Assembly (NCBI RefSeq): GCF_021147775.1
Contig: NZ_JAGTPK010000006.1
Coordinates: 1-64,000 of the forward strand
Reading direction: 5' to 3'
DNA length: 64,000 nucleotides
From: Pseudomonas californiensis
GTDB taxonomy: Bacteria > Pseudomonadota > Gammaproteobacteria > Pseudomonadales > Pseudomonadaceae
In this document: positions 55,643 to 64,000 of the stretch, one piece after another
How positions within the stretch are numbered: position 1 is the first letter of the stretch
Layout: each line of letters begins with the position of its first letter
Position numbers and translations under genes: made by a program
The notes under the pieces: generated by a model
What the model was told of the DNA's origin: nothing
Databases searched by the model: none
The model's input: only the letters and a program-made list of their open reading frames with translations

Positions 55643-55704
55643 GTCAGTGCTCCCTTCATGGATGTCCACGTAAGGCCACAGACAAAGCGTTCCGTTCAGC
55701 TCGA

Positions 55705-57213
55705 TTACGCCATGGCAGGTCGACCATCGTTCGCCCTGGCTGACTGACGTTGATCTACATCCCGTTCCAGTTGCCTGGCCAAGCCCTGCAAGTCCAGCAG
55801 GGTCGCGCGCCAACTGCGCTCCGGACTGCCAACGCTGACCAGCGAGCGAACCCGATCGTTGACCGAAATATCCTTGCCAATGTTGGTCTGCCAGCCTTTA
55901 TCGAGCATCGCCGGATCAAACTGATTGAAGGCGTCGATCGAATCCACGCACCCGACCGCAAAGCCAAAGCACAGCCGGTCACCACGCACGATCAGCACCC
56001 GGGAAGCCTCGCTCTGCGCATGCGGTGCTTCCTCCAGCAAACTGCTCAGGCAGATCAGCGGCACCTGTTCGCCGCGCAGATTGAACTGGCCGAGCAAGTG
56101 TGTCGAAGGTTGCGACAGGCCAATAAGTTGCTCAGGCACCGACAGGATTTCGACAATCTGGCTCAAAGGCGCCACAAAACGCGTCGGCGCATCAAACAGC
56201 AGGCAAGCATGGCGCAGCATCGTCCTGGTGACTTCGTGCGAAGCCTGAGCAGGTTTGACGTCGTGCTGGTAAACCTGGGTATAGCTTTTCACCTCCGGCC
56301 GCTGCAACAGCGAAGGGTGATCGAGCAACAGCGCTTGCTCGCCATCCTGCAGGTTCATCACCCCAGCCAACAGCTCCGGATGGGGCAGACCATAAGCAGG
56401 GACCGCCAGCATCTGCTCCGGGTCCTGACGATGAATCGCCACCATGCGGTCATAACCAAAACCGCAGACACGCCCGTCAGGTGCGGTCAACAGCAACAAC
56501 TGCGGCTTGGACGGCTGAGGCTGATGATCCAGCCCCAGCACCTGCGACAGGTTCAGCGCCGGAACCTTGGTGCCGCGTACCAAGGTCACCCCAAAGCAGC
56601 AGTCGCTGGCAAAGTCCGAGGGGCTGATGTCCGGCTGATCCACCAGTTCGGTGACGACGCTGGCATCAATGCAGAAATGACGGCCGTCGCACTCGAACAC
56701 CAGGTAATGAAGCAACCGGTGCTGAGCGGCAAGGGCCTCTTCGCTTCGCAACCGCGCACTCGGGTCGGCAGCGAACAGGACGCCTGGCAACGCCGCCAGG
56801 CACGCCAGGTCCAGTTTGTAGATCAGACGCGAAGTTTCAGTACCAAGCATCAGTGCTGGCAGCAATCCAGCGTTCTGGCCACCAGGCCCCATCGGGTAAA
56901 ACCGGGAATCCGGAGCCTTCAGAATGTCGCAGACAGCATCGATCGCCAACCCCAGAAAGCCACCGTCGTACTTGAGGATGGCTACCAGCGGCGTGGGCTC
57001 GGCAGTTGCAACGCTGTCGGCCAGTTGGCCGCGCAGATCCACCAGCGGTACCGGTTTGCCGCGCAACGTAAACACACCCAGCAGCGCCCCGCGCGTCAGC
57101 GGGTGCGGCTGAAGATCCGTCGGCCAGTGCACGGCTTCCATCAGCGCATCAGCAACAATCGCCAGGTGGATGTCGTTGATCTGCACGACCCCATAAGCGT
57201 TCAGGCTGCTCAT
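55705..57213 (-). CDS. Triple CheW-domain chemotaxis adaptor
   Basis: This is a 502-residue protein with three CheW-like domains (about 5-140, 160-310, 330-490). Each ends with a variant of the LRGxxVPLVDL strand: FTLRGKPVPLVDLRGQL, LVRGTKVPALNLSQVL and NLRGEQVPLICLSSLL. It overlaps the upstream chemoreceptor as ATGA, so the two are made together. Such multi-CheW proteins tether receptors to the CheA kinase. No CheA or receiver domain is present. Confidence 0.85.
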   Translation of the reverse strand: MSSLNAYGVVQINDIHLAIVADALMEAVHWPTDLQPHPLTRGALLGVFTLRGKPVPLVDLRGQLADSVATAEPTPLVAILKYDGGFLGLAIDAVCDILKAPDSRFYPMGPGGQNAGLLPALMLGTETSRLIYKLDLACLAALPGVLFAADPSARLRSEEALAAQHRLLHYLVFECDGRHFCIDASVVTELVDQPDISPSDFASDCCFGVTLVRGTKVPALNLSQVLGLDHQPQPSKPQLLLLTAPDGRVCGFGYDRMVAIHRQDPEQMLAVPAYGLPHPELLAGVMNLQDGEQALLLDHPSLLQRPEVKSYTQVYQHDVKPAQASHEVTRTMLRHACLLFDAPTRFVAPLSQIVEILSVPEQLIGLSQPSTHLLGQFNLRGEQVPLICLSSLLEEAPHAQSEASRVLIVRGDRLCFGFAVGCVDSIDAFNQFDPAMLDKGWQTNIGKDISVNDRVRSLVSVGSPERSWRATLLDLQGLARQLERDVDQRQSARANDGRPAMA

Positions 57214-59342
57214 GCAGGTTGTCCGACGGACACCTTGTCCTGCGCGTCCGAGTAACCAGCGGCATTGGTTTTATGCAGTTCGGTAATCAGTGTTTCCACT
57301 TCCTGCGCCGACACACGCTGCTTCTCGGTGGCCGTGTTGATGCCGTCGATTGCCTGAGTGGTCTGCATCACGCCTTCCACGATGTGCTCGAATGCTTCGC
57401 CGGCGCTGCGCGAAATCTCGTTGCCTGAATCGATGCGGCTGACGGTTTCCAGAATAAGCTTGTTGATTTCCTTGGTGGCGCGCGATGACTTCTCCGCCAG
57501 CTTGCGCACTTCATCGGCAACCACCGAGAAGCCCAGGCCATGCTCACCGGCCCTGGCCGCTTCAATAGCGGCGTTGAAGGCCAGCATGTTGGTCTGGCTG
57601 GCGATTTCACTGATGACTTGAACGATGTCCTGAATGCCTTCCGCCGACTTGGCGATCATGCCCATGGCATCGGAGGCCTTGACCAGAGTTTGCGAACCAC
57701 GACTGGCCTGCTCGCGTGTCAACCTCGCCAGCTCAGTCGCCGTGTCGGTGCTTTCAGCGACATAAGCGATGGCGTTCATCAACGACTTGACTGATTCGCC
57801 CATCGCCAGAGTCTTGGCTTCGATGGCCTGCTCGACCTCCACCTGACGGGTAATGTCAGTGGCGAACTTGACGACTTTGAACGGCTTGCCGTCATGATCG
57901 AAAATCGGGTTGTAGGTCGCCTGAATCCAGATGTGCTGGCCGTATTTGCTCAGCCGCATGAAGCGCCCAGAGAAGAACTCGCCCTGCCCCAACCCATGCC
58001 AGAACTCGCGGTATTCGGTGCTGCGAACGTACTCTTCTTCGCAGAATATCCGGTGATGCTTACCTTTGAGCTCCTGCATGCCATAGCCCATGGCTTTCAG
58101 GAAATTGGGGTTGGCGGTCAGAATGTTACCGGCCATGTCAAATTCGATGACTGCCTGAGCACGGTCAATCGCCGTGACCTTGCCCTTGTCCTCGACACTG
58201 CTTTCTTTTGCGTTGGTTACGTCCAGCGCAAATTTGACGATTTTATAGGCCTTGCCTTGCGCATCGAAGATCGGGTTGTAAGTCGCCTGAATCCAGATTT
58301 CCTTGCCGTCCTTGCGCAGACGCTTGTATTCGTTGGCATCGTATTCGCCACGGCCGAGTTTTTCCCACAATTCGCGGTACTGAAGGCTGCTGACGAACTC
58401 TTCCGAGCAGAACATGCGGTGGTGCTCGCCGATGACTTCGTTGAGGTCATAGCCGAACACGGCGAGGAAATTACGGTTGGCGGCCAGTACTTTGCCAGTC
58501 AGGTCGAATTCGATGACCGCCTGGGAGCGTTCGATGGCAGTGACCTTGCCAGCTTGTTCCGCTTGCCGAGCGCGGCTCTCGGTCACGTCGTTGGCAAACT
58601 TCACAACCTTGTACGGGCGACCTTCAGGGTCGAGGATGGGGTTGTACGTAGCGCTGATCCACAGTTCACGGCCATTTTTGCCGACCCGCTTGTATTCACC
58701 AGAGTCGTATTCGCCACGCTCCAGTTTGGCCCAGAACGCTCGATAGTCAGGGCTGTTCAGGTACTCCTCATCGCAAAACATGCGGTGATGCTGGCCCTGT
58801 ACTTCGTCCAGGCGATAACCGAGGATCTTGAGGAAATTTTCATTGGCGTTGAGCACCCGACCGTTCAGATCGAACTCGATGACACCCTGGGAACGGTCAA
58901 TCGCCGCCACCTTGCCTTCGTACTCCGCGTTGGTCTTGCGCTGCTGAGTAACGTCCGTCGCGAACTTGACGACCTTGAAGGGGTTGCCCTGCTCGTCAAA
59001 CACAGGGTTGTAAGTTGCCTGCAGCCAGATTTCCTTACCGTTCTTGCCTAACCGTTTGTACTGACCCTCGTCGTAGGCACCCTTGCCCAGCTTCTCCCAG
59101 AACGAGGCGTATTCGAGGCTGACCACGTGCTCCGGGGTACAGAAAATACGGTGGTGGCGGCCCTGGATTTCGTCGAGGCGATAGCCGACACAGTCCAGAA
59201 AATTGGTATTGGCCCGCAGTATGTTGCCTTCGAGGTCAAACTCGATCATCGCTTGAGACCGATCAATGGCCGTCATAAGCGAATGGAGGTCCAACTGCAC
59301 CCCGGTCTGGTCCTTAGGGGTGATTTCAGTGGTGATCGACAT
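57210..59342 (-). CDS. Cytoplasmic chemoreceptor with four PAS domains
   Basis: This is a protein of about 710 residues with no membrane helix, so it senses an intracellular signal such as redox state. Four near-identical PAS units of about 122 residues (18-140, 140-262, 262-384, 384-506) each contain IDRSQ-type helices, FDL, FLxxxGY, HHRxFC and IQATYNPIFD-like strands. The signalling domain follows, with the tip [20 protein letters not shown]. The start is uncertain (59342, 59366 or 59390), since no strong ribosome site is visible. It resembles the Aer/BdlA type but has twice the PAS count of BdlA. Confidence 0.88.
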   Translation of the reverse strand: MSITTEITPKDQTGVQLDLHSLMTAIDRSQAMIEFDLEGNILRANTNFLDCVGYRLDEIQGRHHRIFCTPEHVVSLEYASFWEKLGKGAYDEGQYKRLGKNGKEIWLQATYNPVFDEQGNPFKVVKFATDVTQQRKTNAEYEGKVAAIDRSQGVIEFDLNGRVLNANENFLKILGYRLDEVQGQHHRMFCDEEYLNSPDYRAFWAKLERGEYDSGEYKRVGKNGRELWISATYNPILDPEGRPYKVVKFANDVTESRARQAEQAGKVTAIERSQAVIEFDLTGKVLAANRNFLAVFGYDLNEVIGEHHRMFCSEEFVSSLQYRELWEKLGRGEYDANEYKRLRKDGKEIWIQATYNPIFDAQGKAYKIVKFALDVTNAKESSVEDKGKVTAIDRAQAVIEFDMAGNILTANPNFLKAMGYGMQELKGKHHRIFCEEEYVRSTEYREFWHGLGQGEFFSGRFMRLSKYGQHIWIQATYNPIFDHDGKPFKVVKFATDITRQVEVEQAIEAKTLAMGESVKSLMNAIAYVAESTDTATELARLTREQASRGSQTLVKASDAMGMIAKSAEGIQDIVQVISEIASQTNMLAFNAAIEAARAGEHGLGFSVVADEVRKLAEKSSRATKEINKLILETVSRIDSGNEISRSAGEAFEHIVEGVMQTTQAIDGINTATEKQRVSAQEVETLITELHKTNAAGYSDAQDKVSVGQPA

Positions 59343-59638
59343 GGAAAATGCTCTGGTGTGTGACATCAATAAAAGGGTGTGATGAAGCATCGACGGCTGC
59401 GGGCCTGGCTTGAATGACGCGTTGACGCATCTGAACATGAGGCCTGCGGCCGCAGCCGGGTAATCGTATTTCTCAATGCTGGCAATAGCGCTATGCCATC
59501 ACTCGATGATTCGGGCATTCGCTGCAACATTGAGTAGGCTCGCAACGTTCGCATGACAGCTGTATCTGTACAGACTGCCTCGCTGGCCATTAGTTCGCCA
59601 CTACCAGTGATCCGACGACCTCCGGTGAGCAGCAATTA

Positions 59639-59725
59639 TCAGGAATACACCCACACAACGAGGATGACCGCACAGGTCCAGCCGAGTGTGAGCAAGAACG
59701 AAAGCCCTGCAAGACGCGGATCCAT
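59639..59725 (-). CDS. Possible 28-residue membrane microprotein
   Basis: MDPRLAGLSFLLTLGW is followed by a hydrophobic segment ending VVWVYS. This gives a single transmembrane helix with a polar N terminus. A G-rich run lies directly before the ATG, closer than ideal. Its size and Asp-Pro start recall the small accessory proteins of symporters, but no symporter gene is near. The rest of the gap 59343-60152 holds nothing else I can support. Confidence 0.35.
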   Translation of the reverse strand: MDPRLAGLSFLLTLGWTCAVILVVWVYS

Positions 59726-60152
59726 GACCCCCCCGATCCTCATGGCTTGAAAAAGCCAATCGCTACATACGCGGCACAGAAGTCGATGGATCATCAACCA
59801 GGCGCTTTTTTTCAGGAACTGATCGCAAAAGGTGTTCGCCTGGCGTTTCAACAACCGCTCAGCGACAGGCCACGCCCCTGTAAAAGCAGTGAATCGTCAC
59901 GCTTCCCCCATGCAATCGAATCGAGCCCAGCGATTGGAAGAGATCGGCTGATTGACGGGCTGCGTCTTTGACGGCCCCTGTACAGAACGATGAATATGTT
60001 GAGCTTTCTGTACAAATCCTTGACAAGTTGTACCGCTGATCGGCCGTAACGAAAATAATAAAAGCATTCTGCGCTTTACACTTATCGGAGTAGATGTCCG
60101 TTACCAACAATGGACAGGCAACACTCTTTTACTTTGATACTGGAGAGCCATC

Positions 60153-60332
60153 ATGACCACAAGTAACAAGAACCCTGGCAACTTCGCAAACGATCGAGAA
60201 AAAGCGTCTGAAGCCGGGAAAAAAGGCGGGCAAGCATCGGGCGGCAACTTTGCCAACGACCGCGAGAAAGCATCTGAAGCAGGCCGCAAGGGTGGACAAA
60301 ACAGCCACGGCGGTGGCCGTCAGTCGTCCTGA
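60153..60332 (+). CDS. KGG-motif stress protein, 59 residues
   Basis: This small, very hydrophilic Gly-rich protein has repeated FANDREKASEAG and (K/R)KGGQ units, the KGG pattern found in general-stress proteins of the GsiB/YciG type. The two KGG units are separated by a 22-residue period. It starts with ATG behind a GGAG-like site. It is probably disordered and may protect proteins or membranes under desiccation. A larger paralogue follows at 60631. Confidence 0.85.
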   Translation: MTTSNKNPGNFANDREKASEAGKKGGQASGGNFANDREKASEAGRKGGQNSHGGGRQSS

Positions 60333-60630
60333 CTTCCAGAGCGGTTGAGCAACTAGTTGCAGGACACTGCAGGGTGGAAAGTTCGTTCATTTCATCAGAC
60401 TGCTTATTGCCTGATCAGCAGCCGAACGTAAAGCGGTCAATGATGACATGAGTGCAATACAGCCCACCCCTGCAGTGCCTGCACATACAGGCCGCCTCTA
60501 TCCGCAAACGGCAAGTATCCAGGACAGACAGCGCTATCATGGAGGACTGAATACGTATCCCGACAGCAGACAGTCGGCAATGAATATCTGCTGGAGACGC
60601 AACCACATACTTTCTATGAGGTATCAAACA

Positions 60631-60978
60631 ATGGCTCAGGATAAAAACAGTGGCATGAGCGTAAACGAAGCGGGCAAAAAAGGCGGTGAAGCCACGTCGG
60701 CCAGCCACGACAAAGAGTTCTATCAGGAAATAGGCAGCAAAGGCGGTCAAAACAGCGGTGGTAATTTCAAGAACGATCCGGAGCGCGCTGCAGAGGCCGG
60801 TAGCAAAGGTGGCCAGAACAGCGGTGGCAACTTCAAGAATGATCCAGAACGCGCAGCCGAAGCGGGAAGCAAAGGCGGTCAGAACAGCGGCGGCAACTTT
60901 GCCAATGATCGCGAAAAGGCTTCCGAAGCCGGACGCAAAGGCGGTGAAAACAGCCACGGCGGCGGACGCAAACGCTGA
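60631..60978 (+). CDS. KGG-motif stress protein, 115 residues
   Basis: This is a larger paralogue of the 59-residue KGG protein at 60153. It starts at MAQDKNSGMS with a GAGG site and has five KGG units. Residues 36-101 are three copies of a 22-residue repeat (SKGGQNSGGNF, a charged KNDPERAAEAG-like part). The C terminus ENSHGGGRKR is basic and shared in type with the smaller protein. The two appear to be a duplicated pair. Confidence 0.85.
   Translation: MAQDKNSGMSVNEAGKKGGEATSASHDKEFYQEIGSKGGQNSGGNFKNDPERAAEAGSKGGQNSGGNFKNDPERAAEAGSKGGQNSGGNFANDREKASEAGRKGGENSHGGGRKR
60736..60933 (+). repeat. Three tandem 66-bp units inside the KGG gene
   Basis: Three units of 66 bases encode the 22-residue repeat. 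The first two encode identical residues; the third differs (FAND instead of FKND) and resembles units of the smaller gene. Unequal recombination could change copy number in frame. Confidence 0.8.
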
Positions 60979-60990
60979 CAAAAGCGGGCG

Positions 60991-61014
60991 CAGGGGGGAA
61001 GACGTTCTCCCCTG
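60991..61014. terminator. Stem-loop after the KGG gene
   Basis: CAGGGG and CCCCTG flank a 12-base loop containing further G/C pairing. It lacks a T run. It could terminate the KGG gene. Confidence 0.35.
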
Positions 61015-61261
61015 TTCCCGACAATGGTCAACGCGACTTCAGACTTGCCGTACAGCGATCATTCCCGGCAAGCCTTCCAGATTACATGCGCTGCCCGGCC
61101 GTCAGACATGAATGATTCCGGCAAGTGCATGCCTATTCTTCCGGCATCGACAACCCGTCGGAGCGCATTCGGATTGCTGGCGATTGTCCTTTGGCAAGTG
61201 AATGCATATCCGGCGGCGATCGCCGATGTCGTTATGCAACCTTCGCTTCAAGGATGCTCCC

Positions 61262-61822
61262 ATGACCGTGCACATCATCAACTTTACCGGCCCGATCACG
61301 GCGTCCACATGCGGCCAGTTGATCGAAAAAGGCTCACAGGCGGTTCAGCAGGACGCCTCGTCCCTGACACTCAATCTGGCCACAATGGGCGGTGAATGCA
61401 GCTACGGCTTCACCATGTACAACTTCCTTCTTTCGCTCGAGATTCCGGTGCATACCCATAACCTGGGCACTGTGGAATCCATGGGCAATATCGTTTTTCT
61501 GGCGGGTCAACGTCGCACCGCCTGCCAGCACAGCAAGTTCCTGTTTCATCCATTCCATTGGCATCTGCACGGGTCGGTCGATCACTCGCGCATGTCTGAA
61601 TATGCCATGAGCCTGGATTATGACTTGCACCTGTACGCACGCATTGTTGCGGAACGCACCCAGGACGCGCGCGAGGTGCTTGAAACGGAAAAATACCTGA
61701 CAGCCGCACCGCGTATCCTTGACCCGGCCCAGGGACTGGCCACAGGAATGATCCATGCAATTGAATCACCTACATTGAAAAGTGCATGCATCATTCACAG
61801 CATTCACAGCATTCACTCGTGA
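61262..61822 (+). CDS. ClpP-like serine protease, truncated-type
   Basis: This is a 186-residue protein of the ClpP/crotonase fold, starting at MTVHIINFTG after AAGGA. FTGPITASTC and LNLATMGGECSYGFTMYNFL match the start of ClpP-like proteins. GTVESMGNIVFLAG carries the catalytic Ser, and FLFHPFHWHL a candidate His. The acidic residue of the triad is not clear. The C terminus is an unusual short repeat, HSIHSIHS, encoded by a 9-base direct repeat. No Clp ATPase gene adjoins it. Confidence 0.75.
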   Translation: MTVHIINFTGPITASTCGQLIEKGSQAVQQDASSLTLNLATMGGECSYGFTMYNFLLSLEIPVHTHNLGTVESMGNIVFLAGQRRTACQHSKFLFHPFHWHLHGSVDHSRMSEYAMSLDYDLHLYARIVAERTQDAREVLETEKYLTAAPRILDPAQGLATGMIHAIESPTLKSACIIHSIHSIHS

Positions 61823-61850
61823 ACGGCTGACGGCCATTGGTTCGCAAGGA

Positions 61851-62174
61851 CTATTGGCCATCGTCATCGTCACTGTCAGCCCGGTCCGCGCAAGGGAGAC
61901 GCCCGGACTCGCCCCCAGCGACCCGCTCTGCCCGATCAATGCCGCGTTTCAATGCATCGTGAACGGTCCATTGGTTGCCTGGCAGGGTGGTTGTGCGTTT
62001 CATGACAGTTTCCCCACCGTCCGAATACACGCAGACCAGCAAATCAATATCGCCGTTTTCTGACTCGCGCGCGCAGACATGCGCCTTGCAACCATTCTCG
62101 AGCGTGCGTTCAAACGTTTCTTCTTTGCCCGAATTCTCAGGTGGCGTGACAGTAGTGTTATCGCTGTTAGACAT
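61851..62174 (-). CDS. Hypothetical protein, 107 residues
   Basis: It begins MSNSDNTTVT behind an excellent GGAGG site. It has a charged N-terminal half (TFERTLENGCKAHVCARESE) with two Cys, a strand-rich middle (DIDLLVCVYSDGGE), and a C-terminal acidic tail ending DSDDDDGQ. It has no signal or membrane segment, and I do not recognise the family. Its 3' end faces the ClpP-like gene. Confidence 0.65.
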   Translation of the reverse strand: MSNSDNTTVTPPENSGKEETFERTLENGCKAHVCARESENGDIDLLVCVYSDGGETVMKRTTTLPGNQWTVHDALKRGIDRAERVAGGESGRLPCADRADSDDDDGQ

Positions 62175-62434
62175 AATGCCTCCTTGACCATCATGAAAGT
62201 TACTGATGTGCACACACGTTGACCTTAAAGGATCCGTACACATTTCGATAAATATGTTCGCACCCGACAAAAGGCAGAATAGCGCTTCGCTAGTTAGACC
62301 GTTCGTCAGCAGCGTAAATTTTTTATACAACCAAATCCTTCGACTTTCTTCCAACACGTTGATGGCCAGATCAGGAGTCGGCTTTAACTAAACGTGACAG
62401 GCGAAGCCGCCCAGTGCTTCACCAGGAGAACCTG

Positions 62435-62641
62435 ATGTCGAGCATCCCACCTTCCCGGAAGCAGGTATGTAATGAGTATGCCGAAACACCCACCGCCTCG
62501 CTTGTATATGAGCGCTATATAGAAAAGAGCGGAGCGCAGTCTGGCGCTGAGCGCTTCCCTGAAGGACAGCGGTATAGCCCGAATGGTAATAACCGCGGGC
62601 CAACTCAGGTCGTGACACGTAATGCATATGGCCGTTCATGA
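62435..62641 (+). CDS. Small hypothetical protein, 68 residues
   Basis: It starts at MSSIPPSRKQ with an AGGAG site nine bases upstream. It is polar, with Tyr- and Arg-rich sequence and no hydrophobic segment. No family is recognised. It lies alone between the hypothetical at 61851 and cyoA. Confidence 0.5.
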   Translation: MSSIPPSRKQVCNEYAETPTASLVYERYIEKSGAQSGAERFPEGQRYSPNGNNRGPTQVVTRNAYGRS

Positions 62642-62830
62642 CCAAAGGTATCGGCAGGCGTTTGAATTAACCCAATGCCTGCCTCTTTGTTCAAAACGCC
62701 AACAATAACGATGGAGCGTTTGCTTGCGTATTGCCACTACTTATTGCGTCAGCACAAGAGTCAGATGGCAAACGTGCGGCGGTAACCGATTCATTGCACC
62801 TGTTTTATCCGTACAAGAGGTAGAGCGCCA

Positions 62831-63754
62831 ATGCGAACTATCAAGCATTGCCTGATGGCATTGTCCGTCGCGTTAATGGTGTCAGGTTGTAACCTGGTGG
62901 TGTTCAATCCCAAGGGCCAGATCGCGACGGACGAGCGCAACCTGATCATATTGGCCACGGGCCTGATGCTGCTGGTGGTCATCCCGGTGATCATCATGAC
63001 GTTCGTGTTTGCCTACCGGTATCGGGCCACCAATAAAACGGCACGCTATTCGCCCCGCTGGGCCAGCTCGCACAAGATCGAAGCAGTGGTATGGGGCGTT
63101 CCGCTGTTGATCATCATCATTCTCGGCTGGGTGACCTGGGTGACCACGCACGCCTTGGACCCTTACAAACCCCTCGAATCAGAAATCCCGCCGGTGAACG
63201 TCCAAGTGATCGCCATGGACTGGAAATGGCTGTTTATCTATCCGGACCTGGGCATCGCTTCGGTCAATGAACTGGCCATGCCTGTGCACACGCCGGTCGC
63301 TTTCACCGTCACTTCCGATGCGGCCATGACCTCCTTCTTTATTCCCGCTCTGGGTGGGCAGATCTACGCGATGGCCGGGATGCAGACCAAATTGCATCTT
63401 ATCGCCAACGAAGCCGGCGAATACCGCGGTATTGCTGCGAACTACAACGGTCCGGGTTTTTCGGACATGCACTTCAGCACGCTCGCCACCTCACAGGCCG
63501 ACTTCGACAGCTGGGTCGCCAGGGTGAAGGCCACATCCCGTCCCCTCGACCATCCCGCGTACAGGGCTTTGGCCGAGCCGACGATCGGCCACGAAATCAC
63601 CCATTACTCGGCCGTGGATCCAGCGCTGTTCAAAAATATCGTCGACAAATACGAAGGCATGAACAAGGCCAAACGGACGGTTCAAAACCCCGCACTGGCC
63701 CCGGCATCTGCCGATGAAGCCGCTAACCAGAGCTCGATGTCGCAGGAGCGTTGA
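62831..63754 (+). CDS. cyoA: Cytochrome o ubiquinol oxidase subunit II
   Basis: This 307-residue subunit of the cytochrome bo quinol oxidase is a lipoprotein (lipobox VSGC, Cys20). Two transmembrane helices follow (about 36-57 and 83-105). The periplasmic cupredoxin-like domain contains [20 protein letters not shown] and [20 protein letters not shown]. It lacks the CuA Cys pair, as expected for a quinol oxidase. It is one base before cyoB, the start of a cyoABCDE operon. Confidence 0.95.
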   Translation: MRTIKHCLMALSVALMVSGCNLVVFNPKGQIATDERNLIILATGLMLLVVIPVIIMTFVFAYRYRATNKTARYSPRWASSHKIEAVVWGVPLLIIIILGWVTWVTTHALDPYKPLESEIPPVNVQVIAMDWKWLFIYPDLGIASVNELAMPVHTPVAFTVTSDAAMTSFFIPALGGQIYAMAGMQTKLHLIANEAGEYRGIAANYNGPGFSDMHFSTLATSQADFDSWVARVKATSRPLDHPAYRALAEPTIGHEITHYSAVDPALFKNIVDKYEGMNKAKRTVQNPALAPASADEAANQSSMSQER

Positions 63755-63755
63755 A

Positions 63756-64000
63756 ATGTTTGGAAAATTGTCCTGGGATGCGATCCCGCTTCATGAACCC
63801 ATCGTCATGTACACCCTGGCAGTGGTTGGCCTCATCGGCGTGGGCATGGTTGGCTCCATAACCTGGAAGGGCAGCTGGGGCTACCTGTGGCGTGAATGGT
63901 TCACGTCGGTCGATCACAAGAAAATCGGCTGCATGTACATCATCGTGGCATTGGTCATGCTACTGCGCGGATTCTCCGATGCACTCATGATGCGCGGCCA
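63756..64000 (+). CDS. cyoB: Cytochrome o ubiquinol oxidase subunit I, 5' part
   Basis: The first 81 codons read [15 protein letters not shown], then the hydrophobic helix [18 protein letters not shown] and [20 protein letters not shown], which is diagnostic for haem-copper oxidase subunit I. The frame runs off the window. This subunit holds the haem o3-CuB centre. Confidence 0.95.
   Translation, partial: MFGKLSWDAIPLHEPIVMYTLAVVGLIGVGMVGSITWKGSWGYLWREWFTSVDHKKIGCMYIIVALVMLLRGFSDALMMRG

Noticed and set aside
55750..57255. 501-codon frame opposite the triple-CheW gene
   Set aside because: Antisense shadow, Gln/Arg/His-rich, and conflicts with the ATGA-coupled chemotaxis pair.

Overview
The window is a chromosomal segment of a fluorescent pseudomonad, most likely the Pseudomonas syringae group. 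This rests on GC-rich coding sequence, close matches recalled from memory to Pseudomonas NfxB, MexC, MexD and SfnG, a paired intergenic repeat, KGG-type stress proteins and a cyo operon. No rRNA, tRNA, CRISPR array, insertion sequence or prophage was found.

Layout. 1-7350: a TonB-dependent receptor, a tonB-exbB-exbD energising operon, and a copper-handling group (DUF2946 protein, SCO1/SenC, PCu(A)C chaperone). 7684-16899: a second TonB receptor, then nfxB divergent from mexC-mexD (an RND efflux pump with no oprJ), and a membrane diguanylate cyclase. 17248-21090: SfnG dimethylsulfone monooxygenase, a small membrane protein, a periplasmic hypothetical and a luciferase-like monooxygenase.

21135-35109 is a methylamine (N-methylglutamate pathway) cluster. 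One arm reads gmaS-mgsABC-amtB leftwards. The other reads XRE/cupin regulator, then purU-folD-mgdABCD rightwards. The genes would take up methylammonium, build gamma-glutamylmethylamide and N-methylglutamate, oxidise the latter, and clear the one-carbon unit through tetrahydrofolate to formate. Repeated TTCC-N5-GGAA palindromes lie in both control regions and are candidate operators for the regulator.

35207-39981 is an NAD salvage locus. pncA-pncB-nadE is divergent from a NadD-like adenylyltransferase, an NrtR-type Nudix regulator and a Nudix hydrolase. Two matching ATAGT-N11-ACTAT palindromes lie in the divergent promoter region. 40717-45699 holds a dCache chemoreceptor, a LysR regulator, an atypical metallo-beta-lactamase-fold protein and azlCD, in which azlC carries an in-frame stop codon.

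45827-54272 is the most unusual part: a tightly overlapping leftward operon of four large genes plus a fifth. One gene product joins an SF1 (DNA2/Upf1-like) helicase to a TOPRIM domain of type IA topoisomerase character. The next carries the IGRPST-type C-terminal half of a type IA topoisomerase. The third begins, after a TTG start, with the ISYPRTD catalytic-tyrosine motif. The topoisomerase therefore seems split over three polypeptides in a non-canonical order. I cannot match it to a named system; a role in defence or DNA transactions is inference only.

54476-64000: small conserved genes, a GNAT acetyltransferase, a four-PAS chemoreceptor coupled to a triple-CheW adaptor, two KGG repeat proteins, a ClpP-like protease, and the start of the cytochrome o oxidase operon (cyoA and partial cyoB).
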